This document shows positions 20,310-30,215 of a DNA stretch of 64,000 nt, in pieces. The translations under genes were made by a program, and so were the position numbers. The stretch covers positions 1,364,001 through 1,428,000 of the forward strand of contig OY729512.2 of the NCBI GenBank assembly GCA_963422445.2, read 5' to 3'. The notes under the pieces are model-generated. The model was not told the origin of the DNA. It saw nothing but the letters and a program-made list of their open reading frames with translations, and searched no databases. This DNA comes from G963422445 sp963422445. GTDB lineage: Bacteria; Pseudomonadota; Alphaproteobacteria; Thalassobaculales; Thalassobaculaceae. The number at the start of each line of letters is the position of its first letter. The first letter of the stretch is position 1.

Positions 20310-21281
20310 TCAGGAATATCGGATGCGCGGATCAAGCCACGCATACATCAGGTCGACGATAAAGTTCACCAGGACGAAAATGAAGACCACGAGCATGACC
20401 AGCGCCTGGGTCAGCGTGTAGTCAGCCTGGGTGACAGATTCAACGAACAGCTTGCCGAGCCCGTTCAGATTGAACACCTGTTCCGTGACCACCAGTCCCC
20501 CCATCAGGAACGCAAACTCGATTCCGATGATGGTCACGACGGGCAGCATCGCATTTTTCAGGGCATGTTTGTTGATGATGACCTTTTCGACCAGCCCCTT
20601 GGCCCGGGCGGTCCGGACGTAATCCTCGCGCAAGACCTCGAGCATTGCCGAACGGGTCATCCGGGTGGCGACCGCGGAATATCGGTACCCGGTGGCCAGC
20701 GCCGGCCAGATCAATTGTGACAGATTATGCGCCGGATCGACGAATATCGACTTGTAGTGGATCGGTGGCATCCAAGGCACGCCCCACCATGCCTGGGTGG
20801 AAATCAATAATCCGAGGATGATCATGATCCCGAGCCAGAATGACGGCAGCGCGATGCCGGCGATACTGAAGGCCCGCACGGCATAATCCGTCAGCGTGTT
20901 CTGTTTGGCAGCGGAGATCACGCCGAGCGGAATCGCGATGATCACCGACGTCAGGGTGGCCATGATCGCGATCTGCATCGATAACGGGAACCGGATCGCG
21001 ATTTCCTGCACCACCGGGTTTCCGGTCCACATCGAGGTTCCGAGATCGAACGTGACAAATCCGATCATATAGTTGAAGAACTGTACAATCGTGGAATCGG
21101 CAATACCCAGCCGTTCCTGGCACATCGTGATCTGTTCCGGGTCGACGTAACCGCCCTCACCCCCGAACTTGATCATGCAGACATCGCCCGGGACGAGCCG
21201 CAATAACAGGAAAACTACGATGGCCGCGCCCAACAAGGTCGGGAACAGCAGCAACGTTCGCTTGACGATATAGGCGTACAT
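20310..21281 (-). CDS. ABC transporter permease, DppB type
   Basis: The 323-residue membrane protein starts with YIVKRTLLLFPTLLGAAIVVF, the DppB signature first helix, and has the usual periplasmic loop after it. LPSFWLGIMIILGL and an EAA loop (LREDYVRTARAKGLVEKVI) are present, and it ends in WLDPRIRYS. It pairs with the DppC-like permease to form the translocation channel. It is separated from the substrate-binding protein gene by 88 bases that contain a strong hairpin, which may set the expression ratio between the two. Confidence 0.93.
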   Translation of the reverse strand: MYAYIVKRTLLLFPTLLGAAIVVFLLLRLVPGDVCMIKFGGEGGYVDPEQITMCQERLGIADSTIVQFFNYMIGFVTFDLGTSMWTGNPVVQEIAIRFPLSMQIAIMATLTSVIIAIPLGVISAAKQNTLTDYAVRAFSIAGIALPSFWLGIMIILGLLISTQAWWGVPWMPPIHYKSIFVDPAHNLSQLIWPALATGYRYSAVATRMTRSAMLEVLREDYVRTARAKGLVEKVIINKHALKNAMLPVVTIIGIEFAFLMGGLVVTEQVFNLNGLGKLFVESVTQADYTLTQALVMLVVFIFVLVNFIVDLMYAWLDPRIRYS

Positions 21282-21318
21282 TCAGATGTTTCCGGCCAAC
21301 CGCGAACACAAATCAAGT

Positions 21319-21352
21319 GACGGGCCGCCCGGGGATACCGGAGCGGCCCGTC
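21319..21352 (-). promoter_or_regulatory. Intercistronic hairpin between binding-protein and permease genes
   Basis: GACGGGCCGC (21319-21328) pairs perfectly with GCGGCCCGTC (21343-21352) around a 14-base loop. There is no following U-run, so it is more likely an mRNA-stabilising or attenuating stem than a full terminator. Hairpins here are common where the binding protein must outnumber the permeases. Confidence 0.6.
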
Positions 21353-21369
21353 CCGACGCCCAGATCAAA

Positions 21370-23004
21370 TCAGAGACCGTGGCGTTTCTTCTCTTCCTGA
21401 TCGATCCAGATATTGTCGAGCGACTGGTTCAGGTAGTGGCTCGGCGCAATCTTCCAACCTTTCACATAGGAGCGATGCGGATTGATCTTGTACCACCACA
21501 GCGTGATCATCTGCGATGTAATATCGTTCAGAATCCGCTTTTCATACTGATGGACCAAGATCTTCTGCTCGTCGACGCTAGCAGTCTGCAACAGCCTGTC
21601 GTAGATCTGCTCAAGTTCCGCATCCTCGAAACTGGCATAGTTGTTGCCCGCCGAGGGAAGGAACTTGGAGATGTCGGCAATCGGGTTCACCACCGACTGG
21701 CAATTGAAGTCGATAGACACTTGAAAGTCCTTCTGCTTACGCAGCGAGGCGTAGAACGGAGTCGTCGGACGAACGTCCTGATCGACCTTCATGCCCGCTT
21801 TCTTCCACTGGCCGATCAGCCAGGTTCCGACGATCTTGTAAGGCTGGTCGACAGCACGGTTCAGCAGGGTAAACTCCAGATCTGACTGTCCGGCCTCGGC
21901 CAACAAGGCTTTGGCCTGCTCGATCGAACCCTGCAAATCGTCGGAATAACCGGCGATATTCTGCTTCAGATCGGAAATCGGCGTTGCCAACGGGTGGTTC
22001 GGGAAGACGATGCCGCCAACCGTTTTGACGATAGCGATATTCGAGAGGTATCTTGAGCCGCCATTGCGGTCGATTGCCAACGTCATCGCCTTGCGAACCC
22101 GCGGGTCGTCGAACGGCTTGACCCTGTGGTTCGGAGAGACCAACAGAACACAGTTCCAGTCGCTTTCCTGAACCGTGATCTTGTCGCCCAGGGCCGCTAC
22201 GAGATCATCTCTGGCCTTCGGCGGAAATCCGCGAAACTCGATATCAGCGCGACCACCGCGAATTGCCTGAAGGCGAATCGACATTTTCGGCGCCGACAGG
22301 GCCGTGTAGCCATCGAGATACGGTTTGCCGGCGTGATGATAGGATTCATTCCGGGCGGCTTTGACATGGCTGCCCTGAACATGCTCGACAAACTTGAACG
22401 GGCCCGTGCCGTTGATGTTCTGTTGATGCCAGTTGTAACCATGGGCATCAAGATCCTTCTTCGCATAGATGAAATTAAACGGCATGGCGATCGAGGGGAT
22501 GAATGTTCCGCTCGGATGTTTCAGCTTGAAGACGATGGTTTCAGCATCCGGCGTGGTGACCGACTCGACCATTTTGAAATACGCCTTGCGGTTTGACGCA
22601 ATGCCTTCCGGCGGCGAAATGATCTTGTCAAAAGTCGCCTTGACATCGGCAGATGTCATTGGCGTTCCATCATGGAACTTGACACCCGTACGGATCTTGA
22701 AGGTGTATTTGGTACCACCTTCCGTCGGCTCCGGAACATCGCCCACGCAGACATCGCAGACGAAATCCGTCGGTGACGACGGATTGTCTGGATTGACCCG
22801 GATCAGACTGCTGTAAAATGGTTTGATCGGATGGATCATCCCGAATGTCGATTCGATATGACCGTCATAGGACGGGATCTTTGATCCGACGACGATATTC
22901 AGTTCACCGCCTTTTTGCGGTGTCTCGGCCTGCGTCGCGCCGGGACCAAAAACGAATGCCGTTCCCATGACCGCAGCCAAGATCCTTGGTGCGAAACCAT
23001 TCAT
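21370..23004 (-). CDS. Periplasmic substrate-binding protein, family 5 (peptide/nickel type)
   Basis: The 544-residue protein has a Sec signal peptide (cleavage about after Ala26, GATQA) and a family 5 solute-binding body. Recognisable segments are YTFKIRTGVKFHDGTPMTSADVKATFD, then GTGPFKF and DDPRVRKAMTLAIDR. It delivers the substrate to the DppB/DppC permeases; peptides, opines or similar compounds are possible. A good AGGGAGAAG site precedes ATG 23004. It is the first gene of the minus-strand operon. No lesion is visible. Confidence 0.92.
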   Translation of the reverse strand: MNGFAPRILAAVMGTAFVFGPGATQAETPQKGGELNIVVGSKIPSYDGHIESTFGMIHPIKPFYSSLIRVNPDNPSSPTDFVCDVCVGDVPEPTEGGTKYTFKIRTGVKFHDGTPMTSADVKATFDKIISPPEGIASNRKAYFKMVESVTTPDAETIVFKLKHPSGTFIPSIAMPFNFIYAKKDLDAHGYNWHQQNINGTGPFKFVEHVQGSHVKAARNESYHHAGKPYLDGYTALSAPKMSIRLQAIRGGRADIEFRGFPPKARDDLVAALGDKITVQESDWNCVLLVSPNHRVKPFDDPRVRKAMTLAIDRNGGSRYLSNIAIVKTVGGIVFPNHPLATPISDLKQNIAGYSDDLQGSIEQAKALLAEAGQSDLEFTLLNRAVDQPYKIVGTWLIGQWKKAGMKVDQDVRPTTPFYASLRKQKDFQVSIDFNCQSVVNPIADISKFLPSAGNNYASFEDAELEQIYDRLLQTASVDEQKILVHQYEKRILNDITSQMITLWWYKINPHRSYVKGWKIAPSHYLNQSLDNIWIDQEEKKRHGL

Positions 23005-23541
23005 GCTCTTCTCCCTAACCAGATATAACGTGATGTATTGAGTTGGGGACGTTCAACGAAACCTGTCGCCGTTTGCCCTGATCACACAAATCAATCTGTC
23101 GCAAGTTACGTCCCTGGATCGTTCGTGCCGTGCATGACCCGAGGCCGACGGACTGATTGTTCCGACACTCCAGCATGCGACCCGGCTCTGTTATCATAAT
23201 CCTGTTGCCGATCGCAAACTTTCACTCCCGCCGCCGCCGGTCAAGCAAATAATGGCGTTCGGATGATCGTGCAGCGTATCCCGGATTTAACAACGCAGTG
23301 AATATCGCAGTCCCGGTCGCGCTTGTGACAGTCATCACCACAGCGCGATCCAACGAGGTCATGTCCGCCGACGACTTGTCGCAGAGCATCATCTTTGTCC
23401 CAAAACTGGAGCCGCGGAATGATTTCGGCATCCGGCAGCAAGTCTGGCTCCTCCGCTCATCCGCAGTGAATGCCATGACAACCTTGGCACTTTGCGCCTT
23501 TTGAAGCCTAATTCGGGACACTCTTTTGACCCAAATATACT
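23005..23541. other. Gene-less 0.5-kb upstream region of the transporter operon
   Basis: The stretch should contain the promoter for the minus-strand transporter operon. I did not find a convincing -35/-10 pair by eye. No gene is supported. It ends at the 4-bp target repeat TACT of IS copy B (23538-23541). Confidence 0.4.
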
Positions 23542-25039
23542 GAGCTTCTTGCAAAATTGCCGGCCCGACCGGTTTTTTGCCTTCTCGAGGCTGATTTTGT
23601 TGTCGAGGGCCTGGGTTTCGGGGCCACCTCGTGGTATGTTGTGTTTCCACAACAACAAGATACCGAGGAGGTAACCCCGATGACCCTTGGCTCGACCCTA
23701 TCCGATCTCTGGCGCCGATTTCAAGGGGACCTTTTCCCTGCGTTGGCCGAGGCGGTCGGTCCTCTCCTCGAGACGCACAAGCGTTTCGTGACAGCTCTCG
23801 ATCTCGTCAAGGTGGAGGGCTTCGTCGATGGGGTGTGGACCGGTCCGGGTCGGCCCCGGGAGGATCGCCAGGCGCTGGCCCGTGGCTTCATCGCCAAGGC
23901 GGTGTGGGGTCTGCCGACGACCCGCCACCTGATCGACAGGCTCAAGGTGGACCCGACGTTACGCCGGCTGTGCGGCTGGTCGCGTGTCGCGGAGATCCCG
24001 AGTGAAGCGACGTTTTCGCGGGCGTTTGCCGAATTTTCGCAGTCCCGTCTTCCGGAGAGGATGCACGCGGCTCTGGTTGCAGAGACACTGGGCGACACGC
24101 TCATCGGCCACGTGTCGAGGGACTCGACGGCCATCGAGGCCCGGGAGACGCCGGTCCCGAAGCCGAAGGCCGGGACGCCGAACCGCAAGCGCGGCCGGCC
24201 CCGCAAGGGCGAGGAGAGGACGAAGGAGCCTGGGCGTCTCGAACGGCAAGCGAACGGGATGGATCTCGATGAGATGCTTGACGAGCTGCCGAAGGTCTGT
24301 GATCACGGGGCAAAGAAGAATGCCAAGGGGGTCCTGGAGGCCTGGTGCGGTTACAAGCTGCATATCGACACAGCAGACTGCGGGGTGCCGCTGAGGACCG
24401 TCCTCACCTCGGCATCCGTCCATGACAGCCCGGTCGCGATCCCGCTGGCGATGATGACCGCCGGGCGTGTGACCAATCTCTACGATCTCATGGACGCGGC
24501 CTATGATGCCAAGGAGATCTACCAGATGAGCGAACGGCTTGGCCATGTGCCGATCATCGATGTCAATCCGCGCCGGGACAAGGACCTCAAGGAGGAGCGA
24601 GACCGGGAGGCCCGGGCCCGGCGTGCAATAGGCCATGTCGATCCCGAGAACGTGCGGTTCCGGATCCGGTCCGGTGTCGAGAGGACCAACGCCCGCCTCA
24701 AGGATGAGTTTGGCGGGCGCCATGTCCGCGTCCGCGGACATTCCAAGGTCGCCTGCCATCTCATGGTCGGCATCCTGGCCCTGGCGGCTGACCCGTTGAT
24801 ACGTCTCGCCGCCCGATAGGGCGGCTCCGACAACGCATGCCGACCCTTCGCGGCCCTCTCGAAGAGAGTGGCCCGGAGAGGCGTGTCCCGATGTCCGCAA
24901 AGGTCCCTGTTTGTTCTCATCATCTCTGATGAGACACCGCGAATCCATGGAGTCCGACCTCCAGGTGCAGAGGTGATCGGGCTCAACCGACCGATCCGGG
25001 CTCACCGGACCTTGGGGACAGGAATTTTGCAAGAGGTTC
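23542..25039 (+). mobile_element. 1.5-kb DDE insertion sequence, copy B (intact)
   Basis: Same element as copies A and C. The ends are GAGCTTCTTGCAAAATT and AATTTTGCAAGAGGTTC, giving an imperfect inverted repeat with the shared core TCTTGCAAAATT. The direct repeat TACT flanks it at 23538-23541 and 25040-25043. At 1498 bp with an undamaged transposase, this is probably the active member of the group in the window. Confidence 0.92.
23680..24819 (+). CDS. Transposase of copy B (IS4/IS5/IS1182-like DDE), full length
   Basis: The 379-residue protein starts at ATG 23680 behind GAGGAGGT. The N-terminal half is helical with a DNA-binding character (LPTTRHLIDRLKVDPTLRRL and EATFSRAFAEFSQSRLPERM, as in IS5/IS1182 relatives). 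The catalytic triad can be assigned as Asp in SRDSTAIEARE, Asp in DLMDAAYDAKE and Glu in ERTNARLKDEFGGR. A basic linker (PNRKRGRPRKGEE) lies between the first and second motifs. All motifs are intact, unlike in copies A and C. I place it in the IS4/IS5/IS1182 superfamily but cannot fix the group. Confidence 0.88.
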   Translation: MTLGSTLSDLWRRFQGDLFPALAEAVGPLLETHKRFVTALDLVKVEGFVDGVWTGPGRPREDRQALARGFIAKAVWGLPTTRHLIDRLKVDPTLRRLCGWSRVAEIPSEATFSRAFAEFSQSRLPERMHAALVAETLGDTLIGHVSRDSTAIEARETPVPKPKAGTPNRKRGRPRKGEERTKEPGRLERQANGMDLDEMLDELPKVCDHGAKKNAKGVLEAWCGYKLHIDTADCGVPLRTVLTSASVHDSPVAIPLAMMTAGRVTNLYDLMDAAYDAKEIYQMSERLGHVPIIDVNPRRDKDLKEERDREARARRAIGHVDPENVRFRIRSGVERTNARLKDEFGGRHVRVRGHSKVACHLMVGILALAADPLIRLAAR

Positions 25040-25303
25040 TACTATATGTAGTTTGTGTTGCTACATCATGGAACAGTTAATGGATTTTTATCGCAAGAAA
25101 GTCATTGGTGGAGCCAAGATCGTTCCTGCGCCCGTTGACGGCAAGCTGCGCGACACCTAAAAGGCTCATCAAAAGTTCGGATGTCCTGATCCCATGATTT
25201 GATCGGATTGATGGTCCGAGGTTCCAATCCCCAAATTTTCGGGGGGTTTTGTTGTCCGGGTACGCATGTCTTTGATAGTTGGCGCCAAAATTGAAAAAAT
25301 ACC

Positions 25304-26554
25304 GAGCTTCTTGCAAAATTGCCGGCCCGACCGGTTTTTGCCTTGTCGAGGCTGATTTTGTTGTCGAGGGCCTGGGTTTCGGGCCATCTCGTGGTATGTT
25401 GTGTTTCCACAACAACAAGATACCGAGGAGGTGACCTCGCTGACCCTTGGTTCGATCCTATCCGACATTTGGCACCGATTTCAAGGGGACCTTTTCCCTG
25501 CGTTGGCCGAGGCGGTCGGTCCTCTCCTCGAGACGCACAAGCGCTTCGTGACAGCTCTCGATCTCGTCAAGGTGGAGGGCTTCGTCGATGAGGTGTGGAC
25601 CGGTCCGGGTCGGCCCCGGGAGGATCGCCGGGCGCTGGCCCGTGGCGTCATCGCCAAAGCGGTGTAGGGTCTGCCGACGACCCGCCACCTGATCGACAGG
25701 CTCAAGGTGGACCCGACGTTGCGCCGACTGTGCGGCTGGTCGCGTGTCGCGGAGATCCCGCGTGAAGCGACGTTTTCGCGGGCGTTTGCCGAATGGTCGC
25801 AGTCCCGTCTTCCGGAGAGGATGCACGCGGCTCTGGTTGCAGAGACACTGGGCGACGCGCTCATCGGCCACGTGTCGCGGGACTCGACGGCCATCGAGGC
25901 CCGGGAGACGCCGACCCCGAAGCCGAAGGCCAGGACGCCGAACCGCAAGCGCGGCCGGCTCCGCAAGGGCGAGGAGAGGACGAAGGAGCCTGGGCGTCTC
26001 GAACGGCAAGCGAACGGGATGGATCTCGATGAGATGCTCGACGCGCTGCCGAAGGTCTGCGATCACGGGGCAAAGAAGACTGCCAAGGGGGTCTGGAGGC
26101 TTGGTGCGGTTACAAGCTGCCTATCGACACAGCAGACTGCGGGGTGCCGCTGAGGACCGTTCTCACCGCGGCATCCGTCCATGACAGCCAGGTCGCGATC
26201 CCGCTGGCGATGATGACCGCCGGGCGTGTGACCAATCTCTACGATCTCATGGACGCGGCCTATGATGCCAGGGAGATCTACCAGATGAGCGAACGGCTTG
26301 GCCATGGTCCGATCATCGATGTCAATCCGCGCCGGGACAAGAACCTCAAGGAGGAGCGAGACCGGGAGGCCCGGGCCCGGCGTGCAATAGGCCATGTCGA
26401 TCCCGAGACCGTGCGGTTCCGGATCCGGTCCGGTGTCGAGAGGACCAACGCCCGCCTCAAGGATGAGTGTGGCGGGCGCCATGTCCGCGTCCGCGGACAT
26501 TCCAGGGTCGCCTGCCATCTCATGTTCGGCATCCTGGCCCTGGCGGCTGACCCT
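25304..26554 (+). pseudogene. 1.5-kb DDE element, copy C, truncated and mutated
   Basis: The left end GAGCTTCTTGCAAAATT starts at 25304, but the right inverted repeat and about 250 bp are missing; similarity stops at about 26554, next to recO remains. The initiator ATG has become CTG, a TAG interrupts the frame at about 25665 (TGG in copies A and B), and one C is missing near 26090. The copy lies 264 bp from copy B in the same orientation. It is dead but could recombine with the others. Confidence 0.88.
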
Positions 26555-26677
26555 AGGCTGCCGACATCCGATGACGGTGCGATCGCACGCCGAACAACCG
26601 GCACCGGATCAGATCGAAACCGCAAGAAAATGTCGGCCTCGGATGTGGCGGGTCCCCGATGTCGCCGGGCGTGAAAT

Positions 26678-27143
26678 CTGGCGCGCCCGAGAGGAAGCCC
26701 GGCAGGACAAGCAGGCGGGCCTGCCAGTCCGCTCCGGTCACCGCGCAGCGCTCCAGGTCGAGGCCGAAGCCGAGTTCGGCCAGCAGCGCCACCTCGTAGC
26801 CGACATAGGCCGCCGGCCAGGCCTCGCCGGCCAGCGTCTCCAGGAAGGCTACGAGTCCCGAAAACGCAGCCGGGTGCGGCTCGCGTTCCGGCAGGCCCAT
26901 TTCCGCAACCGCACAGGCACTCTGGAGCGCAGCCAGGCGGAGCGGGTCGTCCAGCCAGAGCGCGGCATGGACCGTCTCGACCTCGCAGGAGAAGGCGCCG
27001 AGCTGGTCGGCCAGCCGCGCCCGCCAGCGCACTGTGGCAAGCGTGCCGGGCTGGAGCGCCTCGGTCAACACCTGCGCCACGGCCTTGCCCTCCCCGAACG
27101 GGCGGGCGGACAGCATGACGGCACGGTCGGTCCAGTCGATCAT
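26678..27143 (-). pseudogene. recO: recO fragment with in-frame deletions
   Basis: The start MIDWTDRAVMLSARPFGEGKAVAQVLTE matches the beginning of the DNA repair protein RecO. It then jumps to ALQPGTLATVRWRARLADQLG, losing about 20 residues of the N-terminal OB fold. The helical region is good (DDPLRLAALQSACAVAEMGLPEREPHP-like, GYEVALLAELGFGLDL). A second gap after CAVTGAD removes the segment normally reading like YVSPKSGRAVS. After LPGFLSG the frame runs into unrelated sequence at the copy C junction, so the C-terminal third is absent. RecO loads RecA in the RecFOR pathway; this copy cannot be functional, and another copy may exist elsewhere. Confidence 0.75.
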
Positions 27144-27452
27144 CGCAGGCCGTCATACCGGCGGTCATCGATCGGAGCCTGTTTCGATCACCGCCGGAAG
27201 ACTCCTTCCCCGCTTGCGGGGGAGGCCGTGGGGGGCCGCGTTCGGCGCCAACGCCCCCGAATATGAGTCCTGCATTGAGCATCCCGGCATCGTACCATCC
27301 TCCACGATCCGGAACCGGCAACCTTTCCGGATTGTCATGAAATGTCGTAACTACGCAGGATGTGGGCCCTTGCTGCGGTCCGGCCTGGGCTTTGTTCAAG
27401 CGTATTGGATGTCCTGGATGAAGCTGTCGGGCGAGCTCTGAGGTGGCCTCGC
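27144..27452. other. Gene-less 0.3-kb stretch with a short GC hairpin
   Basis: This lies upstream of the recO remnant. It contains a CTTCCCCGC/GCGGGGGAG hairpin around 27209-27227, of the kind scattered in GC-rich genomes. No gene or IS end was recognised. Confidence 0.4.
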
Positions 27453-27692
27453 CTATTCGGACAGCCTGGCGGCTCGGCTAAGGCTCTGTTTGCGACGCTC
27501 TCGCGCCGGCTTCCTCAAACCGTCGCTCGACGAAGGCTTGCCGCTGTTCCGGCTGTTCAGACCGAGACGGCGCTCCAAATCCCCTATCCGATCCCGAAGC
27601 CACGCGTTCTCCAGCTCAAGACGCGCGATCTTCTGTCCGGAAGTCTCGGAACCCGGCACCCTCAATGGGTCAAACGCCTCGGAACGACTCAT
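27453..27692 (-). pseudogene. IS66 TnpC N-terminal fragment
   Basis: About 79 codons encode a leucine-zipper-like start (QKIARLELENAWLRDRIGDL) followed by the IS66 TnpC hallmark RRLGLNSRNSGKPSSSDGL. Sequence beyond this is not IS66-like, so only the N-terminus remains. It is unrelated in position to the IS66 remnant at 15.6 kb, implying at least two past IS66 insertions. Confidence 0.75.
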
Positions 27693-27845
27693 CCAAAGGT
27701 TGATTCATTTTCAAACCCCCGCGTCAACCCCTCACCACATCGAACACGCTGGGCAGTTACGACATTTCATGACACTCGGGCGGTCCCACAGCCGGGCCGA
27801 AAGGAATCGGCGTGAGTTCCGCAAGGCGGACTCTCGGCCGGGATG

Positions 27846-30215
27846 CTGTAGAGTGGGACGCGGACCCTATCAATCTCCCACTGCTGAGAAGGTTCCGTTC
27901 ATTGGATGTTGTCCCATGCGTTGATGAAGTCGATTCCGGCTTTGTATCGCTGCCATGCCTGCCAGATTTTCTCGGTTCCGGGGAGGGGCTGTTGCTTGCT
28001 GGGATGGAAGCCTGCGACGCGTGCGAGGTCGACCACGACGGTGCGGATGTCGGGAGGCTTGCCGGGCGGGGCGCGGATGATGCGATGGTATCTGAGCCAG
28101 ACTTAGAGGACGTTGATTTCGTGCTCGGTGAAGCGCTCGCGCGCGGGCATGTGAGGCTTGTCGCGGGCGAGGCGTTCGAGGTCCATGACGCGCCATGCGG
28201 TGACGCCGTCGAAGGCGAGACACTTTCGCAGGTCGTCGGCGTCGTCGAGCCTGCGATCCTCGACGCGGGTGCCGACCTTGAGGATCCTGAAGTATTCCTC
28301 GACGGTCCAGCGCGCCTCGTACCAGGCAACGATGCGCCGGGCGTTGTCGATGTCGGCCTCGCCCTCGGTGGTGAGCAAGAGCCAGTGGAGCGGCTTGCAG
28401 CGCTTCGGCGGGTCGGGTTCCTGGACCGAGACGGCGAGCATGGGCAGCGGCGCCTGGTTGGCCCTGTTCCTCGGCGGCGCGAGTTCGACGCCGGCGGCGC
28501 GCAGGTCGAGGCGGGCCTTGCGCCTGCGGCGTCTGCGGGGACCGCCGCAGGGGAGGCGTTCGATGGTTTTCGTCCCCAGCACCGGCTGCGCCGCCACGAC
28601 GTCCCACAAGTCCGGTGTCTTGCCGTCGACGACAGCCCGGCGCTGCCGGCCGCGGTCGGAGCGGATCAACAGCCCGTCGCCGCTCTCGCGCGCCTTGCAG
28701 AACATCTCCCATATGTCGCCCTCACGGTCGCAGACCGTGACCACGCGGGTGTCGGGACAGGCCATCGCGAGCTGCCCGGCGCTCTCGAGCCGGCGCAGCC
28801 AGCGCACGCTCTCCGGCTCGGCCTCGCCGGCCGCGTCCGCGCCGTCGCGCTGGGTGGCGTTGAGTTCGAACACCCCGAGCGGACGCCGGGTTTCGCTGAT
28901 CGCAAGCCCGACATGGGCGAGGATCCCCCTTGTTCCCGAGCCGCCGCCGCCGAGGTCCACCAGGCCCGTGGTCTTGCGGTGGCCGTTGTAGTTCAGCGTC
29001 GTGGTGTCCTGGATGGCGAGGACCACCGGCTCCAGCCGGCAGCGCTCGACCGTCGCCTCGCGGTGGGGTTGAAGAATGTCGTCCATCTTGATCCTGTCGT
29101 TGGACAGCAGCCGGTAGGCGGCCTTCTGCTCCGCCTCTGCGGGGAAGATCACGGGCAGGGACGCACCGGGGGCATTCTCCCATGCCCGGCCCATCGCCAA
29201 CAGCCGCTTGCGCAGGCGGCCGTCGGGATGCGAGCTGCGGCCGTACTCGAAGTCGGCCCAGTCCGCGCCTTTGACCCGGCAGGGCTCGGGCGTCGTGCCG
29301 AGGATGGGCGCCGGCTCCCGGCACAAGGCGTCCCGCCAGCCCTCGGCCAAGGGCTTGATCCACACCGATTTCGGCGCCGCCGCGCGGCGCCCCGGCGGAG
29401 ACCCCGAGGTCCGCTCGGCGCAACACTTCCAGCCCGCCGCGCGGTAGCAGGTGCCGCGCCGCTCGGGACCCACATAAGTGTAGGCGGCCAACGGCACGGC
29501 CCCATGCGCCGCCTGCCAGTCGCCGGCCAGGCGCGCCGTCGACAGCGCCAGCACATGCGACGCCAGATTGTCGACCCGGACGCCGGGCAGCAGGAGAAAG
29601 CGATGCTGGTTGACCAGCTGCGTCAGGTTGGCGACCCGCGCCGCAGCCGACCAGCCGATGAAGGCGTCGCGGGCCGCCTGATGCCAGCTCGCGGCGCAGA
29701 AGCCGATGCCGCCAAGGCGGCCGTGAACCGACGAAACGATCCACCAGTTCAGCACCGCACCCGGCCTTCGCGACCACCCCTGCGGATGATGGCTCTCCAT
29801 CATCTCCCGCCACGAGCGCTTGTCCGCCGCATCGCCGACCGGGACCAGCGTGACCTCCCCAAGCTCCGACAGCCCGCACCTCAGTTCCAGGTCCGGATAG
29901 CCCCGCTCGACCTCGCCGCCCACCGTTCCCGGCGTCCGGCACGGCATCGCCCGCGCCTCGGGCAACCAAATGCCCACCTTGTCCGCCAGCCGCGACAGAG
30001 CCTTGCTCGCTTGGGCAAGACACGGAACGCCCCGAGGGTTGCGCCAGTTCTCGCGCTCGCACAACTCGCGCGCCAGCGAATGGCGCGTCCGGCCCGTCTC
30101 GCCGGACGCCCCCTTCAGCCACTCAATCGTACCGGCGCTGAAATGCCGAAGCCCAATCTGCATGCCCAGAACATGCAGAACCGGCATTACCTTGAAAACT
30201 GTGTCCTATTGAAAG
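27846..30215 (-). mobile_element. Probable IS4/Tn5-like element with a DruA-domain transposase
   Basis: The boundaries are tentative. The left end CTGTAGAGTGGGAC and the inward-read right end CTTTCAATAGGAC are weakly similar and both begin CT, as Tn5-like ends do. The flanks GCCGGGATG and GCCGGGGGC agree in six of nine bases, consistent with a mutated 9-bp target duplication. The right end lies inside the flavin monooxygenase reading frame. The element contains one long gene on the minus strand. Confidence 0.5.
27899..30187 (-). pseudogene. Fusion of DruA-like domain (DUF4338) and Tn5-like IS4 transposase, one stop codon
   Basis: Residues about 15-260 form a DruA-like domain: RTRHSLARELCERENWRN, then a RSWREMMESHH region, GFCAASWHQAARDAFIGWS, LTQLVNQHRFLLLPGV, VDNLASHVLA, RLAGDWQAAHG and RGTCYRAAGW. 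Residues about 305-694 are a Tn5-type transposase, with WADFEYGRSSHPDGRLRKRL, IQDTTTLNY (Asp394), VTVCDREGDI (Asp487) and the YREK motif (Tyr623, Arg626, Glu630, Lys637). The reading frame meets TAA at 28103. The next 66 codons stay coherent with the Tn5 C-terminus (LARVAGFHPSKQQPLPGT) to TGA at 27899, so the last domain is cut off by a single nonsense change. DruA is known from the Druantia defence system; here it is part of a transposase. Confidence 0.8.

Noticed and set aside
3740..25039. Composite transposon bounded by IS copies A and B
   Set aside because: Each copy has its own complete 4-bp target duplication (GGGT and TACT), so they inserted independently.
27899..30187. A complete Druantia defence system
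   Set aside because: Only the DruA-like domain is present. No DruB-E or other Druantia genes are in the window, and the domain is attached to a transposase.
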